Origin: Bacteroidaceae bacterium
Lineage (GTDB): Bacteria; Bacteroidota; Bacteroidia; Bacteroidales; Bacteroidaceae
DNA length: 64,000 bases
Direction: 5' to 3'
NCBI GenBank assembly: GCA_024398785.1
Contig: JAKSIO010000008.1
Location: 1-64,000 of the forward strand
Each line of letters begins with the position of its first letter. Within the stretch, counting starts at the first letter, position 1. The position numbers were made by a program, and so were the translations under genes. Under the pieces are notes generated by a model, which saw nothing but the letters and a program-made list of their open reading frames with translations, searched no databases and was not told where the DNA came from. Shown here piece after piece: positions 29,683 to 37,268 of the stretch.

Positions 29683-30447
29683 TTACCCTAATATTGAATT
29701 TTCGTTATAATTATTATATGTAAGGTTCTTGCCGTCAAACTTCAAATAAGAGAAATTGGTTATCCAATCCCCTGCTATAAGTACACGGCTCGAGGAGGAC
29801 AGCATAAGATCAAGTTCTATATGCCTGTGTCCGAATATCATAAAATTTGTCTGCGGATTTTTGTGCAGATAGTCTTTTGCATACAACACCAAAGGTTCCT
29901 TATCTTCTCCCATGTAGGCATCAACACCAGCGTTCTTATGTTTACTCATACTGTTGCTTGCCCATTTCAACCCGAATGCAAGACTGATACGCGGGTGAAG
30001 TGTTGAAAAGCAGAATCGCAGGAAACGGCTATGGAACATGCGTCTGAGGAAGCGGAATCCTGCAGGTGTCCTGCCAAGACCGTCACCGTGGGCCATATAA
30101 AAATTCTTTCCGCCCATCTCAATGGAGAACGGTTCCTTATGTATAATTACGCCACATTCCTTTGTGAGGTAATCTCCACACCACCAATCATGATTTCCAA
30201 GGAAATAATGTACTTCAACACCGCAATCTGTCAACTCTGACAGTTTTCCCAAGAAACGGGTGTACCCCTTTGGAACATTCAGCTTGTGCTCGTACCAGAA
30301 ATCAAACATATCGCCCAACAGAAAAACCTTCTCTGCAGAGTTCTTTATGCTGTCAAGGAAATGCACCAGCAAGCGTTCCCTGTCAAGATTGTCTGCAAGA
30401 GCAAGGCAACCCAAGTGGGCATCGGTTATAAAATACACATCTTTCAT
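29683..30447 (-). CDS. lpxH: UDP-2,3-diacylglucosamine diphosphatase
   Basis: LpxH hydrolyses UDP-diacylglucosamine to lipid X in lipid A synthesis. The 254 aa show the calcineurin-like metallophosphatase set: DAHLG, GDMFDFW, GNHDWW, HGDGLG and GHRHIEL. It overlaps the upstream DUF59 gene by 4 nt and precedes pta by 1 nt. Confidence 0.95.
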   Translation of the reverse strand: MKDVYFITDAHLGCLALADNLDRERLLVHFLDSIKNSAEKVFLLGDMFDFWYEHKLNVPKGYTRFLGKLSELTDCGVEVHYFLGNHDWWCGDYLTKECGVIIHKEPFSIEMGGKNFYMAHGDGLGRTPAGFRFLRRMFHSRFLRFCFSTLHPRISLAFGLKWASNSMSKHKNAGVDAYMGEDKEPLVLYAKDYLHKNPQTNFMIFGHRHIELDLMLSSSSRVLIAGDWITNFSYLKFDGKNLTYNNYNENSILG

Positions 30448-30758
30448 ATGAAGCCCAGTTCAAGTTTGGCCTCCTGGCTCATCATATCCTTGTTCCATTC
30501 GGGTTCAAACACAAGATTGACAGAAACCGATTTGACAGAAGGAATCGATTCAACACGCTGGCGAACATCTTCAACAATAAAATCGGCCAGAGAACAACCC
30601 GGAGCTGTCAGGGTCATATCCAAAGAAACATTGCAATCCTGGTCAACATCGATTTTGTAGATTAAACCCAAATCATAGATGTTCACCGGAATCTCAGGAT
30701 CATAAACAGTCTTAAGAACCTGCACAATCTCTTCTTCTATGTTAAAAATATCGCTCAT
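30444..30758 (-). CDS. DUF59/MIP18 family protein, SufT/PaaD-like iron-sulfur assembly factor
   Basis: A 104-aa MIP18-family protein. IEEEIVQVLKTVYDPEIPVN and LDMTLTAPGCSLADFIVEDV match the family, including the conserved cysteine in TAPGCSL. Relatives help deliver or mature Fe-S clusters (SufT, PaaD, CIA2). No suf genes are adjacent here, so the role is inferred from family only. It lies 3 nt after radC and overlaps lpxH by 4 nt. Confidence 0.88.
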   Translation of the reverse strand: MSDIFNIEEEIVQVLKTVYDPEIPVNIYDLGLIYKIDVDQDCNVSLDMTLTAPGCSLADFIVEDVRQRVESIPSVKSVSVNLVFEPEWNKDMMSQEAKLELGFI

Positions 30759-30761
30759 CAG

Positions 30762-31457
30762 TCAAATACGACCGTTATCCATGTAGCTGTAATATCTGTC
30801 TCCGCCGTAAATAATATGATCCCAAAAATGAATGTCCATCATTTTGCAGGCGGACTTTATCTTCTCTGTTATGGAATCGTCTGCTGAACTGGGAGTAATA
30901 TTTCCGGAAGGATGATTATGACACATTGCAATAGCCACAGCCCTGCGGATAAGTGATTCGCGAATCACCAGACGTATGTCAACCGTAGTGGAACAGATTC
31001 CGCCTTGGCTTATACAAAAATGGCCCAGCGCATTCCCCGACTGACTGATGAAAAGCAGATAGCACTTTTCAACCTGCTGGTCAGCCATTATCGGAGAGAA
31101 ATAATCATAAATATCACATGACATTCTGATTACTTTCCTTACGACCGGTTTTTCGGAAGCTTTCCTGCGGGCAAGTTCCAATGCTGCAAGTACCGTAACG
31201 GCTTTGGTCAACCCTACTCCTTTATAATCACACAACTGTTGGACGTTTAATGCGGCAAGTTGCGTTAAACTATTACCGTTATCCGCCAACAGTCTGCGTG
31301 CCAAGCTGACAACCGATTCATTTCCGCTACCAGTCCGTAGCAATATTGCCAAAAGCTCTGCCGTAGACAAAGCACCGGCTCCAAGTTCAACAAAACGTTC
31401 GCGGGGACGGTCCCCCGCTGCCCATTCCGTAACGGGCATACTGTGTTTTTCAGGCAT
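30762..31457 (-). CDS. radC: RadC family JAMM-motif protein
   Basis: Historically named a DNA repair protein; its true function is unsettled. The 231 aa have an N-terminal helix-hairpin-helix region (LGAGALSTAELLAILLRTGS, QQLCDYKGVGLTKAVTVLAA) and a C-terminal MPN/JAMM metalloprotease-like fold with the metal motif CHNHPSGNITPSSADDSI. It lies 26 nt after efp on the same strand. Confidence 0.95.
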   Translation of the reverse strand: MPEKHSMPVTEWAAGDRPRERFVELGAGALSTAELLAILLRTGSGNESVVSLARRLLADNGNSLTQLAALNVQQLCDYKGVGLTKAVTVLAALELARRKASEKPVVRKVIRMSCDIYDYFSPIMADQQVEKCYLLFISQSGNALGHFCISQGGICSTTVDIRLVIRESLIRRAVAIAMCHNHPSGNITPSSADDSITEKIKSACKMMDIHFWDHIIYGGDRYYSYMDNGRI

Positions 31458-31483
31458 TTAAGATTTATATTGTAGAATTTATG

Positions 31484-32050
31484 TCAGGCTTTTACGCGGC
31501 CAACATAAGAACCGTCGCGAGTGTCAACCTCAATCAGTTCTCCTTCATTGATGAACAATGGAACACGTACCTCTGCACCAGTTTCAACTTTTGCAGGTTT
31601 GGTAGCATTGGTTGCAGTATCACCCTTAAGACCCGGTTCTGTATATGTAACAGCAAGAACAACCTTTACAGGAACTTCAGCAAAAAGGATATCGCCTGAA
31701 GTTGCGTTTGTAACAACCTCAACAACTTCTCCGTCTTTCAGATAGTCAACACCTGTAATGACATCCTTTATAAGAGTAATCTGCTCGTATGTTTCCTGAT
31801 TCATGAAAACATAACCCATTTCATCCTGATACAGATACTGATAAGGACGACGCTCAACACGAACATCTTCCAGTTTGAAACCGATCTGGAATGTACGCTC
31901 CAGAACACGGCCGTTTACAACATTTTTCAGTTTTGTACGGACAAAAGTATTACCCTTACCAGGTTTTACATGAAGAAAGTCGATACAAAAATACAGCTGG
32001 CCTTCCAAATTGATACAGGTACCAATTTTAATGTCTTGACATAAAATCAT
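31484..32050 (-). CDS. efp: Elongation factor P
   Basis: EF-P rescues ribosomes stalled at polyproline stretches. The 188 aa have the KOW-like domain I with the loop [15 protein letters not shown], in which K32 is at the modification position, followed by two OB domains and the C-terminal [20 protein letters not shown]. No modifying enzyme is adjacent. It has its own promoter and heads the efp-radC-DUF59-lpxH-pta-ackA run. Confidence 0.97.
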   Translation of the reverse strand: MILCQDIKIGTCINLEGQLYFCIDFLHVKPGKGNTFVRTKLKNVVNGRVLERTFQIGFKLEDVRVERRPYQYLYQDEMGYVFMNQETYEQITLIKDVITGVDYLKDGEVVEVVTNATSGDILFAEVPVKVVLAVTYTEPGLKGDTATNATKPAKVETGAEVRVPLFINEGELIEVDTRDGSYVGRVKA

Positions 32051-32097
32051 AAACTCTTTTTTTTGATAATTAATATTCCATGTTATAAAAAAACGTA

Positions 32098-32128
32098 CAA
32101 AATTACTACTTTTGCCACATATTTCAAA
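32098..32128 (-). promoter_or_regulatory. Promoter of efp
   Basis: The minus strand has TTTG (32125-32128), 19 nt, then TAATTTTG (32098-32105), giving a ~44-nt leader. Confidence 0.72.
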
Positions 32129-32158
32129 AATGTTTTGGTAAAAAAGAGCAAACCTTTG

Positions 32159-32186
32159 TTTGTTTATAAAAAAAGAACTACCTTTG
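32159..32186 (+). promoter_or_regulatory. Promoter of rpmH
   Basis: TACCTTTG (32179-32186) with TTTG copies at 32155-32158 and 32159-32162 (20 and 16 nt upstream). It is divergent from efp. Confidence 0.65.
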
Positions 32187-32263
32187 TAGCCCGTTAAAAA
32201 ATCAGTTGGTTAGCAACCGGATTTTACCTAAGAAAATAAATAACAACAAAAAATAATAAAGAA

Positions 32264-32425
32264 ATGAAAAGAACATTCCAGCCGTCAAACCGCAAAAGAA
32301 AAAACAAGCATGGTTTCCGCGAAAGAATGGAAACAGCTAATGGTCGTAGAGTATTGGCAGCACGCCGCGCTAAAGGCCGCAAAAAATTAACCGTTTCCGA
32401 CGAATACAACGGATTGAAGAAATAA
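32264..32425 (+). CDS. rpmH: 50S ribosomal protein L34
   Basis: A 53-aa frame starts [20 protein letters not shown] and contains [19 protein letters not shown], the L34 core. The C-terminus has a short extension, [10 protein letters not shown]. It is a single-gene unit with promoter and terminator, and is not next to rnpA or dnaA as in many bacteria. Confidence 0.97.
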   Translation: MKRTFQPSNRKRKNKHGFRERMETANGRRVLAARRAKGRKKLTVSDEYNGLKK

Positions 32426-32445
32426 GTTGATTATTTTAATCAGGT

Positions 32446-32484
32446 AAGTGAGGGTTGCGCATACAAACTCTCACTTTTTTTTTA
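32446..32484 (+). terminator. Terminator of rpmH
   Basis: AAGTGAGGGTT pairs with AACTCTCACTT (11 bp with one G-U), followed by nine T. The T-run abuts the next gene's -7 box. Confidence 0.88.
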
Positions 32485-32492
32485 TAAATTTG
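32485..32492 (+). promoter_or_regulatory. -7 box of the PASTA-protein operon
   Basis: TAAATTTG lies only 5 nt before the ATG at 32498. If used, the transcript would start at or next to the start codon. There is no clear -33 TTTG. Confidence 0.45.
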
Positions 32493-32497
32493 CGCAC

Positions 32498-33115
32498 ATG
32501 AACGCATTTTGGAGAATATTCTTAAACATCATTTGCGTGGTGGCTGCCGTAATACTGGCAATAGTTCTGACATTCAACAGAATTGACAGATACACCATGC
32601 ACGGAGACAGCATTGCTGTACCTCAGGTATTCGGTCTGAATGACACTATTGCGCTTATGACTCTTGACGGGTACGGATTGGAAGGATATATTTCAGACAT
32701 ACGTTTTGATGAAGATTTTCCAGCCAACTGTGTAATAGAGCAGGTTCCCGCTGCCGGCAGTTTCGTAAAAAAAGGCAGACACATTTATCTGACAATCAAT
32801 TCCGGGAATCGCCCGCTGATTGCAATACCGGATGTTGCGGACAACAGTTCACGCCGGTCTGCCGAATTCAAAATCCAGGGAGCCGGATTCCAGTTGACAG
32901 AGCCAATTCTTATTGAAGGAGAAAAAGACTGGGTTTACAAAGTATTATATGACAGTTGCGAGATTGAACCGGGCACAAAAATACCGCAAGGCTCAATACT
33001 TACGCTGGTTATTGGCGGAGCTGTTCCACAAATGGAGGTAGAAGACGCTGATACCATAGATCAGATGCTTGACCCGTTATTCTTTGAATCGGGCATCAAC
33101 CCGGAGTTCTGGTAA
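32498..33115 (+). CDS. PASTA domain membrane protein
   Basis: PASTA domains bind muropeptides or beta-lactams in other proteins. The 205 aa have one N-terminal membrane segment (IICVVAAVILAIVLTF) and two PASTA domains: about 40-105 (VPQVFGLNDTIALMTLDGYG) and 108-180 (IPDVADNSSRRSAEFKIQGA). There is no kinase or transpeptidase domain. It is the first gene of a tight plus-strand run ahead of rluD and ddl. Link to cell wall work is inferred from the fold and the ddl neighbour. Confidence 0.88.
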   Translation: MNAFWRIFLNIICVVAAVILAIVLTFNRIDRYTMHGDSIAVPQVFGLNDTIALMTLDGYGLEGYISDIRFDEDFPANCVIEQVPAAGSFVKKGRHIYLTINSGNRPLIAIPDVADNSSRRSAEFKIQGAGFQLTEPILIEGEKDWVYKVLYDSCEIEPGTKIPQGSILTLVIGGAVPQMEVEDADTIDQMLDPLFFESGINPEFW

Positions 33116-33125
33116 TATTTTCTCT

Positions 33126-34199
33126 ATGGCTGATATCTTTGAAGATATTGATATTTTTTCGGAAGGACTGGATGAATATGAGGATTCCGGCAATCAGACA
33201 CAGCTGTATGAGCATTTCCGCGTGATTGCAGATAAAGGCCAGACGCCATTGCGCGTTGATAAATTCCTGACAGACCATCTGGAACATGCTTCACGTAACC
33301 GCATTCAACTTGCCGCCGATGCCGGCATGATCATGGCAAACGGCACCCCTGTAAAAAGTAATTATAAAGTCAAGCCATGCGATGTCATCACGGTAATGAT
33401 GGACAGGCCGCGGCACGACTCAACCATAGAAGCCGAAGACATTCCTCTGGAAATTGTGTATGAAGATGAGGAACTGATGGTCATAAACAAACCTGCCGGT
33501 ATGGTTGTTCATCCGGGATGCGGAAATTTTCACGGCACACTTATCAATGCAGTTGCATGGCATCTTAGAAACGACAAGGGATTTGATGCCAACAATCCTG
33601 ATGTAGGACTTGTACATAGAATAGACAAAGACACATCGGGTCTGCTTGTTGTTGCCAAAAGGCCTAATGCCAAGACAAGTCTCGGCAAGCAGTTTTTCAA
33701 CAAAACTACAAAAAGAGAATACAATGCATTGGTCTGGGGAGTACCTGATCCTATGCAGGGAAGAATAGAGAGCAATATAACACGTAATCCCAAAGACCGT
33801 CTGCAAATGACTGTAACATTTGATTCTGAAGTGGGAAAACATGCGGTGACACATTACTCCGTCATAAGTCACTACCTGTACGTTTCGTTGGTAAAATGTG
33901 TACTGGAAACAGGCCGTACCCATCAGATCCGTGTTCACATGAAACACATTGGACATCCGCTATTCAACGATGAGCGTTACGGAGGTGATATAATACTGAA
34001 AGGTACTACATTCAGCCGTTACAGACAATTTGTGGAAGAATGTTTCAGGACTTGTCCCCGCCAGGCACTGCACGCCAGAACATTAGGCTTTGTACATCCG
34101 ACCACAGGAGAAGAAATGTTTTTCGAAGCACCGCTTCCGCAGGATATGCAGCGCCTAATTTCAATGTGGGAACAATATACAGAGAATCAGAACAGATAA
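33126..34199 (+). CDS. rluD: RluD-type 23S rRNA pseudouridine synthase
   Basis: It isomerises uridines in 23S rRNA helix 69 or a related site. The 357 aa have an N-terminal S4-like domain (LRVDKFLTDHLEHASRNRIQ) and the catalytic domain with VNKPAG-like VINKPAGMVVHPGCGN and the active-site motif HRIDKDTSGLLVVAK. The first ~35 residues are an acidic extension. The ATG at 33126 is used; an upstream ATG in frame lies inside the PASTA gene. RluC/RluD-type assignment rests on length and motif. Confidence 0.93.
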   Translation: MADIFEDIDIFSEGLDEYEDSGNQTQLYEHFRVIADKGQTPLRVDKFLTDHLEHASRNRIQLAADAGMIMANGTPVKSNYKVKPCDVITVMMDRPRHDSTIEAEDIPLEIVYEDEELMVINKPAGMVVHPGCGNFHGTLINAVAWHLRNDKGFDANNPDVGLVHRIDKDTSGLLVVAKRPNAKTSLGKQFFNKTTKREYNALVWGVPDPMQGRIESNITRNPKDRLQMTVTFDSEVGKHAVTHYSVISHYLYVSLVKCVLETGRTHQIRVHMKHIGHPLFNDERYGGDIILKGTTFSRYRQFVEECFRTCPRQALHARTLGFVHPTTGEEMFFEAPLPQDMQRLISMWEQYTENQNR

Positions 34200-34213
34200 T
34201 TATCATCAATAAT

Positions 34214-35188
34214 ATGAAACAGATAGCAATAGTAGCAGGAGGTGATTCAAGCGAATATAAGGTATCACTGCGCAGTGCCGCCACAATTATGGCAAATATT
34301 GATTGTACACTGTTTAATCCATACCTTACCGTGATTCATGGAAATGAATGGTACGTTGAATACAATTCCAAAAAATATGCCTTGGATAAAAATATTTTCG
34401 GATTCACAACAGAAGACGGAACGACAATAAAATTTGAATATGCTTACATAATTATTCATGGCACACCAGGTGAAAACGGAATTGTTGAAGGTTATCTTGA
34501 ATTGATGCACATTCCGTACTCCACATGCGGGGTTCTGGCAGGAGCTTTGACTTTTGACAAGTTCATGTTAAACAACCTGCTGAAAAGTTTCGGTGTAAAT
34601 GTTGCCGATTCCGTCCTACTCCGTCAGGGTGACACTATTACAGACCAACAGGTAATTGACAGTGTGGGACTGCCCTGTTTCATTAAGCCAAGTACCGGCG
34701 GTTCCAGTTTCGGTACCACCAAAGTAACAAAACCTGAACAGATACAACCGGCAATCAAAGCCGCATTTGATGAAAGTAATCAGGTTATCATAGAACAGTT
34801 TATCAATGGTAAGGAATTTACATCCGGATATTTCAAAACAAAGAAAAGAGAAATGGCATTACCCATCACCGAAGTTGTTCCCAAGCGGGAATTCTTTGAT
34901 TATGAAGCCAAATACAACGGAGCTGTTGATGAAATCACACCAGCCCGTATTCCCGATTCGTTGCGCGACCGCATGCAGAAACTGACAGCTGCCATCTACA
35001 AAATTGTAGGTTGCAAAGGCATTGTCCGTAATGATTACATTGTTACGGAACAGGACAAAATATATCTGCTTGAGGTCAACACCACACCAGGTATGACCGA
35101 AACCAGTTTCATTCCGCAGGAAATCAGATGCGCCGGGCTTAAATTACAGGATGTATTGACAGAGATTATTCAGGATGGAATCAACTGA
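34214..35188 (+). CDS. ddl: D-alanine--D-alanine ligase
   Basis: It makes the D-Ala-D-Ala dipeptide for peptidoglycan. The 324 aa are an ATP-grasp enzyme: MKQIAIVAGGDSSEYKVSL, the HGTPGENG motif, FIKPSTGGSSFGTTKV, RNDYIV and EVNTTPGMTETSFIP. The start is the ATG at 34214, since the frame upstream lies within rluD. It overlaps the next gene by 14 nt. Confidence 0.97.
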   Translation: MKQIAIVAGGDSSEYKVSLRSAATIMANIDCTLFNPYLTVIHGNEWYVEYNSKKYALDKNIFGFTTEDGTTIKFEYAYIIIHGTPGENGIVEGYLELMHIPYSTCGVLAGALTFDKFMLNNLLKSFGVNVADSVLLRQGDTITDQQVIDSVGLPCFIKPSTGGSSFGTTKVTKPEQIQPAIKAAFDESNQVIIEQFINGKEFTSGYFKTKKREMALPITEVVPKREFFDYEAKYNGAVDEITPARIPDSLRDRMQKLTAAIYKIVGCKGIVRNDYIVTEQDKIYLLEVNTTPGMTETSFIPQEIRCAGLKLQDVLTEIIQDGIN

Positions 35189-36332
35189 GACAATCAACAG
35201 CCGCTTTGAGGAAATACGCTCGTATAATGACAGCGAAGTAAGCAGCGCAGTAAAGAGCCTTGTCAAAGACTCCGAATTCCGTTCTGCTGTATGTGCTGCA
35301 ATCGGACCAATCAAATATTGCATATTAAAATCAAGGCTTAAAAAGAGTCATTCAAAAGAAGAGTTACAGCGTTTGGTCAGTTTGCCTTTTGTAAAACAAA
35401 CCATAAAGCATACGTCAAGCGGTCTGACTTCTGATTTTTCAGATCTTGATTTACAGAACACAACACACCTGTTCATTTCAAATCACAGGGATATTGTACT
35501 GGATTCGGCAATACTCTCCTACCTGCTTATTGAACATGGTTCAAAATGTGTTGAAATTGCAATCGGAGACAACCTGCTTATCAAGCCGTGGATACGGTCG
35601 GCCGCAAGACTCAACCGGAGTTTTATTGTTCACCGTTCGTTGCCTCCCAAGGAATTACTGGAAAGCAGCCGCATTTTGTCGGACTATATACGCTACAGGA
35701 TTTGTACCGATGCCACACCATGCTGGATAGCCCAGCGTGAAGGCCGTGCCAAGGATTCCAATGACCGCACACAGAAAAGCGTTCTCAAGATGCTTGCAAT
35801 GAGCGGAGACGGGACTCTTGTAGAGAAACTCTCAACGCTGAACATAACACCGCTCTCAATCAACTATGAATATGACCCGTGCGATTATCTGAAAGCAAAA
35901 GAGTTCCAGTTGAAAAGAGATAATGCCGATTACAGGAAATCTAAGGCTGATGACATTCTCAACATGAAAACCGGTATTATGGGCTACAAGGGACGCATAC
36001 ACTACTGCGCAGCCAGACCGATAAATGACATGCTCAAGCAGATAGTTCAGAGTAAACCAGTCAATGTTCAGCTTGAACAGGTTGCCCAGATGATTGACAA
36101 AAGCATTTTTTCCAATTACGGACTGTTTACAACCAATTACGTAGCGTATGATCTTCTGACAGAGACAGACACTTATTCTGACAAATACACTCCGAAAGAA
36201 AAGAAAGATTTCGCTGAATACATTGAGAATCAATTGAAACGCATAGATATTCCAAATCCTGACATCGCATTTTTACGGACAAAGCTGTTGGAAATCTATG
36301 CAAATATTGTTATTAACAAGCACTCGGTATGA
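35175..36332 (+). CDS. Glycerolipid acyltransferase family protein (PlsC/PlsB-like)
   Basis: A 385-aa member of the 1-acylglycerol-3-phosphate acyltransferase superfamily. It has FISNHRDIVLDSAILSYLL, where the usual HX4D reads as HRDIVLD (His then Asp at +2 and +6), and a later WIAQREGRAKDSNDRTQ substrate-binding region. No membrane helix is obvious. Phospholipid synthesis is the likely role, but the substrate is not evident. It overlaps ddl by 14 nt and the next gene by 4 nt. Confidence 0.82.
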   Translation: MESTETINSRFEEIRSYNDSEVSSAVKSLVKDSEFRSAVCAAIGPIKYCILKSRLKKSHSKEELQRLVSLPFVKQTIKHTSSGLTSDFSDLDLQNTTHLFISNHRDIVLDSAILSYLLIEHGSKCVEIAIGDNLLIKPWIRSAARLNRSFIVHRSLPPKELLESSRILSDYIRYRICTDATPCWIAQREGRAKDSNDRTQKSVLKMLAMSGDGTLVEKLSTLNITPLSINYEYDPCDYLKAKEFQLKRDNADYRKSKADDILNMKTGIMGYKGRIHYCAARPINDMLKQIVQSKPVNVQLEQVAQMIDKSIFSNYGLFTTNYVAYDLLTETDTYSDKYTPKEKKDFAEYIENQLKRIDIPNPDIAFLRTKLLEIYANIVINKHSV

Positions 36333-36667
36333 AAGACAACGATTGGAAAGACAGACTTGGTGTAGTTTTCTCCACAAATCCTGATTATCAATACGAATAT
36401 CAGGAAGATCAAGAACAACAGACTTTGCCATGCAACCAGCAGAAACTGCGTGTCCGCATGGAAAAGAATAATCGTGGAGGCAAAATTGTCACAGTAATTT
36501 CCGGTTTTACCGGGACATCGGACGATATAAAGGAACTTGGTCGCAAACTCAAAACAGCAATCGGTGTTGGGGGCAGCGTTAAGGATGGAGATATCATTAT
36601 TCAGGGAGATATGCGCGAGCGTATTGTCACTCTACTTAAATCATGGGGATACTCTCAGACCAAATAA
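36329..36667 (+). CDS. SUI1/eIF1-family translation factor (YciH-like)
   Basis: A 112-aa protein whose C-terminal ~80 residues form the SUI1 domain: LRVRMEKNNRGGKIVTVIS, GFTGTSDDIKELGRKLKTAI and GVGGSVKDGDIIIQGDMRE. In bacteria such proteins may monitor initiation; the role is not settled. The N-terminal ~35 residues are acidic and Gln-rich. It overlaps the acyltransferase gene by 4 nt. Confidence 0.92.
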   Translation: MKDNDWKDRLGVVFSTNPDYQYEYQEDQEQQTLPCNQQKLRVRMEKNNRGGKIVTVISGFTGTSDDIKELGRKLKTAIGVGGSVKDGDIIIQGDMRERIVTLLKSWGYSQTK

Positions 36668-36679
36668 CACCTGCCGTTT

Positions 36680-37252
36680 ATGAAGATAATATGCAATAAT
36701 GACGGGAATAATCCGTTTAATAATGCAGGTGAACCCAATGTATATTTCAAACCTGATTCGTCACTTTTGAAAAATGGAAAGCCTTTTTTTCTGCCGGATT
36801 TTTCCGAAAACATGACAATCATTCCCGGTCTTGTCTTTATGATAGAACGGCTTGGGAAAGGAATCTCAGAAAAATTCGCTAACAGATACTGGAGTAAAGT
36901 TACTGCCGGAGTTGCTTTTACGGCAACTGACATGAGCAATAATTATTTGGCCACAGGTTTTGATCAAAGTCTTGCAGTTGGCAATTTTATTGGTATTGAT
37001 GACATCAGCAACTTTTCATTCAGTATCCAGGATGGAAAAACATGCAGCTTTCCGATAAAAGAGTATCAGTCTGCAGCAAACATTACATTAGCTGCCATCA
37101 GCAACTATTGCACTCTGAAAACAGGAGATTTAATTTTCATTGGTACACCACAGGACAAAATTCCAGAAGGATTTGACATGCAGGCAAGAATAGGCATGCG
37201 TCTTCAAGGGAAACTGGAACAGGACACTGTCCTTGATTTTTATGTACGTTGA
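36680..37252 (+). CDS. Fumarylacetoacetate hydrolase-fold protein with lost metal ligands
   Basis: The 190 aa resemble the FAH family: NVYFKPDSSLLKNGKPFFLP, FANRYWSKVTAGVAFTATDM and a C-terminal GDLIFIGTPQDKIPEG and VLDFYVR. Active relatives have an N-terminal GxNY..H segment, a Glu-x-Glu pair after PDFS and an Asp in GIDFTARD. Here these read CNNDGNN, MTIIPGLVFM and GVAFTATD, so most Mg/Ca ligands are gone. The frame is intact. It is probably a non-enzymatic relative. It lies between the SUI1 gene and porU. Confidence 0.75.
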   Translation: MKIICNNDGNNPFNNAGEPNVYFKPDSSLLKNGKPFFLPDFSENMTIIPGLVFMIERLGKGISEKFANRYWSKVTAGVAFTATDMSNNYLATGFDQSLAVGNFIGIDDISNFSFSIQDGKTCSFPIKEYQSAANITLAAISNYCTLKTGDLIFIGTPQDKIPEGFDMQARIGMRLQGKLEQDTVLDFYVR

Positions 37253-37268
37253 AAATTAGCCCTGAAGG

